Positions 58,101-64,000 of a stretch of DNA of 64,000 nt are shown here, piece by piece; within the stretch, counting starts at the first letter, position 1; every line of letters begins with the position of its first letter. The notes under the pieces are model-generated. The model had not been told where the DNA came from and did not search any database. It saw nothing but the letters and a program-made list of their open reading frames with translations. Origin of the DNA: Endomychus coccineus. Taxonomy: Eukaryota > Arthropoda > Insecta > Coleoptera > Endomychidae. The DNA lies in contig OY294070.1 of the NCBI GenBank assembly GCA_958510875.1, positions 15,863,631-15,927,630 of the forward strand. Direction: 5' to 3'. The position numbers were made by a program, and so were the translations under genes.

Positions 58101-60190
58101 TAATCAAGGTCACTGGTCATAATTCTGCAGGTTTGATTAAACCATACTTACAATTGAACCAAGAACATCATTTAAATGTAATAAATAATCTTAGAGAAAA
58201 TACGCAGGAGGAAACACTTTCGTATATTGTAATAATTAATTAAATTAAATTTTTCAGTAGTTTTATTGATCGACATTTAAATAAAATAACATCTCAAAAA
58301 TTAAGGTTAAGAATGTTTTGATATATTTTTATTGTAAAAATTTGTGAAAAAAATAATCTAGTCAAATATAACTCGCGAGTTAGATAAATTAGAAAATAAT
58401 TTGACAGATTTTGTTCAAACTTGTTGCCATTTGTCACATGACTATTGCCTGGCAACAAGTTTTCAAAAAATCTCAAATTATTTTCAATTTATTCTCACTC
58501 TCTTGTTATATTATTACTGAGAATTATTTGCAAACTTTCTTAATAAAGACATACAGCTGTTTTTCAAATTATTTATAAACTACTTCAAATATTTTGTTGA
58601 CATGCGTATACATTTTACTCGGAGTTAATGATTTTAAATAAAGCGATAACCCATATACAATCCCAACGTGACGCCCCTGAATTACACTATCGATGAAGAT
58701 GAGAGTAGAATCAAAACTGACATACATTGATATTTGGTTCATAATAAACGTAATACGACCAGAGGAAGTAAGTCAGGTTGGCCGAGCGGTCTAAGGCGCC
58801 AGATTTAAGCTCTGGTTCTCGAAAGGGAGCGTGGGTTCGAACCCCACACCTGACACAAGCTTTTTCTTTTTTTTTGTCCAATAAATGATTTATTCATATC
58901 TCTATTAAACACAACATATTTAAATACAAGGTAAAGTTAATATTTTGTTATACTTGGGAGAAAAAACTAGAATTTCTACAACTGACCCATCATCATTATT
59001 TCTTAAATCAGTTGTAACAATGAATTTTATTTATATCTATGTTACAAATAAGATTGTTCTACACAGAAAAAATGATTTTTCGCCACACTTGTAAGAAAAA
59101 GAACTATAATTTCAATTAGATTGTGAAAAACTTAGGAAATAGTAATTGCTTCAATTACTTACTGTTACTATCACCTTCAGCTCCTAGGCCGTTTGGTAAT
59201 GGCACATTCCCACCTGTCAAGAGGACAAGGAAAAATTTCTTTGCTTTGGTAGAGTTTGGGTAGTCAACCACAATACCTCCAAAAAATCCAGCTCTCATGG
59301 CTTGTGAGGTAACTAATTCCATCTGGTCACCGTTTTCCGGATAAAACTGTAAAACTGCCCGAGCTGTCCTGCTCTTTAAAAGTTTCAAATAAAATTAGAT
59401 TATTACAAAACTGCTGAAACTTACTAAACAAGCATACAATGTGCTGAAAAATTTGTAGAGCCTCTGGACTGGTTTGTGTGAAGTTTTATCTGCATTACAT
59501 AACCATTGTAAAGCTGATATACTAACAGCTCCATCAAATGTTCCAGCCCTGAAAGGACATCCTTGTCCCATATCAGTTAACATTAAATCTCCTTCTACTT
59601 CCCTTTCAGTAGCCACATCTTAAATAGTTACAAATGAAACATAAAAATTTACCAGCAACAAATATACAAACCAACAAAATGTTAAAATAAAATATATTGA
59701 ATCCTAATTACCTAACATTGCTTCAGAGATGTCCATACCAACCCAATAATGTCCCTGGTCTTCTAAAACACTTCCACTCAAACCTGAGCCACATCCTACA
59801 TCTAGCAAAAAGCAAGGCTGGTCATCAGGTAGAACAAGCAATTCTATTGCACGTTCACACATCTGTACCTGAATATCGATAATCCTAGAACTACATAAAA
59901 TTTCATCAATAAATGAATAAGTTCAACAATCTTTTTCAAGGCAGTATTCTTAAATTTAATTAATAAACAATCTATTTCATTGAAATTTACATCTAAACGA
60001 AAGTAACAGAATAAGCAAATAAATAATATAGCCACGATATAATTTACTCACTTTTGGGTATATTTTCGAGCTTCAACTTCATTGTAAAACTAAAAAATAG
60101 AAAAAAAATTAAAAGTTGTAGGTTAACTATATAAATATCAAACAAATGACTTACGATTTCAGGAGGTGCCAAATATTCAGGTCGTGACAT
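55184..60190 (-). CDS. Bud23: BUD23 18S rRNA (guanine-N7) methyltransferase
   Basis: Six exons, all GT-AG and in phase: 60155-60190, 60052-60089, 59712-59890, 59425-59618, 59163-59373 and 55184-55350, giving 274 aa (human 281). Starts [20 protein letters not shown]. The SAM-binding motif I is [14 protein letters not shown] (about 52-65), followed by [10 protein letters not shown], then [28 protein letters not shown] and [14 protein letters not shown]. The last exon encodes the basic tail [16 protein letters not shown] to [11 protein letters not shown], typical of BUD23. With TRMT112 it methylates 18S rRNA in pre-40S particles in the nucleus. On the minus strand AATAAA occurs near 55160-55165. 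The 3.8-kb last intron contains a recombinase relic and a tRNA gene. Divergent from CDC45. Confidence 0.98.
55351..57151. other. BUD23 last intron, left part
   Basis: AT-rich; frames at 55486-55680 and 55684-56013 have no recognised motifs. A scattered transposon origin is likely but not shown. Confidence 0.3.
57152..58242 (+). pseudogene. Crypton-type tyrosine recombinase/DUF3504-like relic
   Basis: An ATG at 57152 opens [20 protein letters not shown]. After a break come [18 protein letters not shown] and [20 protein letters not shown]. The long frame 57574-58026 follows with [60 protein letters not shown] and [20 protein letters not shown]. After one more frameshift it reads [39 protein letters not shown], containing H-x-x-R, GH and the Tyr. 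This resembles the Crypton-derived domain of ZMYM/QRICH1-type proteins and is a different lineage from the two copies at 20.8 and 38.3 kb. Multiple stops; dead. Confidence 0.7.
58243..58771. other. BUD23 last intron between the recombinase relic and the tRNA
   Basis: AT-rich; CCTGGCAACAAGTTTTC and TTGTTGCCATTTG near 58418-58460 are a small imperfect inverted pair. No gene seen. Confidence 0.35.
58772..58855 (+). tRNA. tRNA-Leu (anticodon UAA)
   Basis: 84 nt with a complete class II cloverleaf: acceptor GTCAGGT/ACCTGAC, D-arm TGGCCGAGC..., anticodon stem CCAGA/TCTGG with loop TTTAAGC (anticodon TAA at 58806-58808), a long variable arm and T-arm GTGGGTTCGAACCCCAC. Box A and box B are intact. 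A T-rich Pol III terminator (TTTTTC, then T9) follows from 58861. No tRNA intron. It lies in the BUD23 last intron on the opposite strand. Confidence 0.97.
58861..58880 (+). terminator. Pol III terminator of tRNA-Leu
   Basis: Runs of five and nine T begin 6 bp after the discriminator base. Confidence 0.8.
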
Positions 60191-60688
60191 AATTTAATTG
60201 TTTAATTATTGCAAAACGAATCACCTAGTTATTATTTAAATTATACAATTATAAATAAACAGAGGTACGTCAAAACTGAAAAACATGTGTACCTTAGTGC
60301 TTTTTGGTTTCTTCAAAAGAAAGTTGATTAATTCAAAATGTGATGTTGGTGAACCTGATATTCAAAATTTCCAATAATCGTAATCAAGTATATCAATTCA
60401 TTAAAAAAATTTTAGAGCGTAAATGTGAGTATCAATTACAATTTGAAGCTTGCTTGTATTATTGTATATAGGCCTGTAATAAAATAAAATTAATAGAATT
60501 TTGCTCATACGAATCACAATTTCTGAATTGCCCCTATATTTGCGAGCTGCGCAAGTTCGTTAAAATTTTTCTCTCTGTCACTGGTTTTGAAAGACGGTTT
60601 TTGTTTGGCGCCTACTTTGTAGGTTATTAGTTAAAATTTTAAAATGTATTATTAAAAAATTGATTTTATAAGTTAATTTATAAATAAA
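60191..60688. promoter_or_regulatory. Bidirectional BUD23-CDC45 promoter region
   Basis: 498 bp separate the two divergent start codons, so both promoters must lie here unless distant UTR exons exist. TTTGGCGC at 60604-60611 (extended TTTGGCGCC) is a consensus E2F/DP site 78 bp upstream of the CDC45 ATG; CDC45 is a known E2F target in animals. GCTGCGCAAG at 60548-60557 holds an NRF1/Ewg-like TGCGCA half-site. No transposon is inserted in this interval. Confidence 0.65.
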
Positions 60689-62121
60689 ATGTATATAGAA
60701 GATATCAAAAACGAATTTTATGAATTTTTATCAGGAAAAGTAAGTTATTTTTGGTATAAAAGATTTAATAATATTAACAACACCATATCATATTTCAAAT
60801 CATGGATGTTTTGTACAACTTCTCAAATTCTTGCATGCTTTATGCTTTTGCTTATCATCTCTTAGTTCTGAAAATCCGTAATTAATGTTTTCTTGTAGAA
60901 CTGTTGCTGATTACCTAGATTAATATGCTTATATAAACATTTGAGAGACTTATCTAAATAGATGCATTTTCTTTTGATAAATGATAGAAATTTTCAATTG
61001 CAGAGAATATTTTTAATGGTACACTATGATATCGACAGCATTTGCACCTGCAAGATTCTTCAGTCACTGTTGAAGTACAATCACATTTTATATAGTTTAG
61101 CTGTGATAAAAGGAATTGAAGATTTTAAAACTGCATTTCAAGAAAATTGTGAAGATGTGAAATATTTTGTTCTAATTAATTGTGGCGGTACTATTGATAT
61201 AGTGGAGGTATTAGAACCGAGTGAGGACATAGTGTTTTTTGTATTAGATTCACATCGGCCTATAGATTTGTGTAATGTGTACAGCAATGGACAAATACGG
61301 TTATTATCACCTGCCGAAGAGGAAGACGAAATTCCTGAATTCCACGACGTTTTCAGGGAAGAGGTATGTATCTGATGTTCCTTTGCTATCTGTAGATTGA
61401 CTGGTGTGTTTCAGTCATCTGATGAAGAGAATGGGGAAGATGAAGGTAGTGAATTTGGTGATGAAGATGGAGATAATCCAGAAGGAAGAGCATCTAAAAG
61501 GAGAAGATTGGGAGAAGAGGAGATTATGAAAAGGAGAGATCGGAGATTGTGGGAAGACAAAAAGAATCGTTTATTATTTGAATATTCTCAGTTCACTTAT
61601 TATTCCAAAGCGGTAAGAGCTACATTTCTGACTGTTTCATTTTTATTAATAAATGTATAATAAAAAAGTTCAAAACAAAGCACATGCTGATAATTTATAT
61701 AAAATAACAATTTAACATATCATCTAAACTAAAGTTTTTCCTTGATTTATTATATTATATTCCAGAGTGCAATACACATGTTCGAATTGGCTTGGAAATT
61801 AAATAAGGATGATAAAGACATTCTTTGGTTAGCGATTGTTGCAATAACTGAACAAATGCTATTCGGGAAATTAGAAGATACAAAGTATAACATAGAAGTA
61901 GGTAATTTACAAGCTCACGCTACAAGACTTCACAACCGGTCAAATGACGCTGGAGTACAAGCATCACTAAAAATCAAATTTGAAAAAGATTTGAGACTCA
62001 CGTTATATAGGCAATGGTCGATCGAGAGTAGTTTGAAGTATTCAATGTTTACTGCATGTAAAATGAAACTCTGGTCGTTGCGAGGTGACAGGAAATTGCA
62101 ACAACTTCTAGCCGATATGGG
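60689..62121 (+). CDS. Cdc45: CDC45 replication initiation factor, first four exons (truncated by the window)
   Basis: Exons 60689-60739, 61004-61363, 61415-61612 and 61766-62121 (ending phase 2, GG before GTAAGT). All junctions are GT-AG, giving 322 of about 570 residues. Starts MYIEDIKNEFYEFLSGK. The DHH-like N-terminal fold shows HYDIDSICTCKILQSLLKYN, FVLINCGGTIDIVEVLEPSE and VFFVLDSHRPIDLCNVY. An acidic linker follows (SSDEENGEDEGSEFGDEDGD, about 138-157), then KRRRLGEEEIMKRRDRR, the HMFELAWKLNKDDKDILWLA helix and KLQQLLADMG. CDC45 joins MCM2-7 and GINS as the replicative helicase CMG. The remaining exons lie beyond 64000. Confidence 0.97.
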
Positions 62122-62589
62122 GTAAGTTCGATACAATTATATTTTACTAACTGGTAACCCAGCGTTACCTGGGTCAAATAATTTAATCCCCACATCTTTT
62201 TTCTCCACATAGTAAGTCTTATGTTTCCTTGCCCCACAGAAACAGTCACCAACGCGTTGTGGGCCACCCGTCGTCCCCTGAAGTTTAATAGTGACTGTTT
62301 TGTCCCAAGTAATCAATCATATATGAAATATTTTGAGAATTTTTGAATGTCGAGAGTCCTGTTTGTAAACTTCAACAATTTATAAATAATTGGCCATTCT
62401 TCGTTACGGTACTTACCTGTTTCAAGGGATGAGAAGGGGGATGGGGTAGCTTTATCGAAATTTCCTGTGGACAGTGAATTTCCTTCTGTTTTGAAGGTCA
62501 AGTGTGCAAAATTTCATCAGGATTGGTACCTATCTACTTTAAGGGGGTGGAAAAGGAGGAGGGGGTGGTGTTGGTGGTGATCCAGAGCA
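62122..62589. other. CDC45 intron 4, left part
   Basis: It contains TAACCCAGCGTTACCTGGGT at 62155-62174, a motif common in insect interspersed repeats, and G/A-rich stretches. No coding sequence was recognised, and no next CDC45 exon was found. Confidence 0.4.
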
Positions 62590-63175
62590 TGGATATGGAA
62601 TACTTCATAGGAATAGTTGTACCTGACCTCATCATATTAGGGATTGTGGAATCCGCCTTACTGGAGAAAATTCAAGCTTGAGTTTTGGTTGCATTAAACT
62701 CTACTAGATTATCAGATCCCCATTGCAAAATCTTTACCAGATCTCTATTAATTGCGTTATCCTGTCTCTGTTTCGCTCCTCTGGCTTCATTGGATGGTAA
62801 AGGGGCTCTAGATCAGAAAGCGGTATGAATTGTATAGGGATATGTGTCACTTCCAGCAGATCGTTTATATTTAGCAGAAACAAAGTTGGTTCTAAGACAG
62901 GTCCCTGTGGAACACCAGCTTTGATAGCCATTGTATCGTAGGATACTCCGTCAACCACCACATGGAGTGATCTATCTGAGAGAAAACTCGATAGTAAGCG
63001 ACAAAGTTGAGGAGGCAAACTTCAGTTTCCGGATACTTTGTTGCCAGACTCGGTTAAATGCTTTGGAAATATTGAATGCTACTTCTAGAGATTCCTTAGG
63101 TTTATCAATAGATTTCTACCATACATGTGTTACGTTGCCAAGCAGGCCTCCTGTTGATCTTTGTTTTTATCTTAA
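62590..63175 (-). mobile_element. LINE family A fragment
   Basis: Minus strand reads PPQLCRLLSSFLSDRSLHVV, then VDGVSYDTMAIKAGVPQGPV with LEPTLFLLNINDLLEVT (PQG motif intact) and further downstream sequence to KWGSDNLVEFNAT-like text. It is the least interrupted copy of the family and serves as the reference for the empty site of the fold-back at 27529. Confidence 0.8.
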
Positions 63176-63179
63176 AGCA

Positions 63180-63670
63180 AATAAGTAACCAATGTTAATA
63201 GTCTAGGAGCCAGAGCGATATTGATGGTCTGAACATTAACCCGATGGCACTATGGTTAATCGTTAGAGGACGGTTCAATGACCAATTCATCTCACAGACC
63301 GAATTTTCCCCGGCTGCTGGATCTCGAGATACAGCATCCGCATTTTTTTTTTGTTTGACTGGAGGTTAACCCTTTCCAAGTTGCGGTTACTTGAAAAGCA
63401 TGCCATTCTTATACACTTCCACCATGTGCCATCATTTTTTATCGTGTCCGTTTATAAGGTCAACCAGTTAAAATTGACCCGAAAATGGGCTGCAAGTTAA
63501 CCCCCCCAAACCTGGTGGAAAATGTTCATTGGTATTGGCAATTGTTAACATACCCTATGCCATCAAAAGTTATCGGTCCGTTTCCGAGTAATTGGCCATT
63601 ATTTGGACCAAAAATGTTTATTTTTTTTATTTTGTGGATAACACTTGCGGGTTACAAGGTAACATGATGG
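63180..63670. other. CDC45 intron 4, unassigned
   Basis: Runs such as AACCCCCCCAAACCTGG and several GGTTAACC-type words; no gene or family recognised. Confidence 0.35.
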
Positions 63671-64000
63671 CACCATGTTCAATAACTTTATTGGAGATCA
63701 AATAAGATATAAAATTATTGCCATCACTCCTTGTCTATTTCAACCCCCCCCCCCCCCAAAAAACCCATAAAACCACCCTCCAAAACAAAAACAAAACAAA
63801 AAAACGGGCGTTTCTATTTTAAACCCCGCCAGAATCTCAATAATTGACTAATTTATCATAAAATTGGTCATATTATCCATACTATTCATATTTTTTGGGG
63901 GGTGGTTTTAGGGGGTTTTGGGGAATTGAAATAGACAAGGAGTGATGGCAATAATTTTAAATCTTTATTTGTCCTCCAATAAAGTTATTCAACATGGTGC
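63671..64000. mobile_element. Inverted-repeat element (MITE-like), right end at the window edge
   Basis: GCACCATGTTCAATAACTTT at 63671 continues through ATTGCCATCACTCCTTGTCT. It is the reverse complement of 63925-64000, which ends TTATTCAACATGGTGC. Arms are about 78 bp with a few mismatches. The core contains C14 and G-rich runs. The outer end may continue past the window. Confidence 0.8.

Noticed and set aside
1..64000. CRISPR arrays, operons, bacterial promoters or ribosome-binding sites
   Set aside because: The window is eukaryotic: spliced genes, nuclear tRNA, polyadenylation signals. The only regular arrays are a 286-bp satellite, a 79-bp minisatellite and microsatellites.
62122..64000. 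Search for CDC45 exon 5
   Set aside because: No frame continues after LLADMG with the expected C-terminal half; the remaining exons must lie beyond the window.

Overview
This is a nuclear genome window from an insect (beetle-like, but the order is an inference). Short GT-AG introns (60 bp in one case), AT-rich DNA and Merlin sequence close to fly Merlin point that way. So does the transposon mix: mariner, Penelope-like, Crypton-like, hAT, MULE-like, LINEs and MITEs. It is not bacterial; many long open frames here are decayed transposons.

Five host genes can be read. (1) A SLC25A51-type mitochondrial NAD+ carrier (+, 13.09-13.95 kb; the first short exon is not identified). (2) A DAN/NBL1-family secreted BMP antagonist (+, coding 22.81-34.08 kb, five exons). 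Its ATG appears to be assembled by splicing and its cystine-knot domain lacks one conserved cysteine pair. (3) Merlin/NF2 (-, 43.29-53.19 kb, ten coding exons, complete). (4) BUD23, the 18S rRNA m7G methyltransferase (-, 55.18-60.19 kb, six exons, complete). (5) The first four exons of CDC45 (+, from 60.69 kb), running off the right edge. BUD23 and CDC45 are head to head over about 500 bp that hold an E2F-type site. A tRNA-Leu(UAA) gene sits inside the last BUD23 intron on the opposite strand.

The rest is mostly transposon sediment. 0-12.6 kb holds a TIR element, several LINE families and mariner pieces. 14.4-16.7 kb is a mariner/LINE/hAT mosaic. 17.43-20.08 kb has the architecture of a small non-autonomous LTR element: 111-bp TG...CA repeats, AATT target duplication, and a minisatellite grown from its LTR/primer-site junction. 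20.8-22.1 kb is a broken Crypton-like tyrosine recombinase. A related, apparently intact two-exon copy lies at 38.3-39.5 kb, and a third, more distant recombinase relic lies in the BUD23 intron. The NBL1 introns contain Penelope-like pieces and a 1,994-bp fold-back element with a readable target duplication. 35.7-37.4 kb is a 286-bp satellite array. The Merlin introns hold Tc3-like, LINE, MULE, THAP and MITE debris.

The most unusual items are the NBL1-like gene, the fold-back element with an orphan C-terminal reading frame, the intact Crypton-like gene and the LTR-like miniature element. All assignments come from reading the sequence and remembered family features; no search was run.
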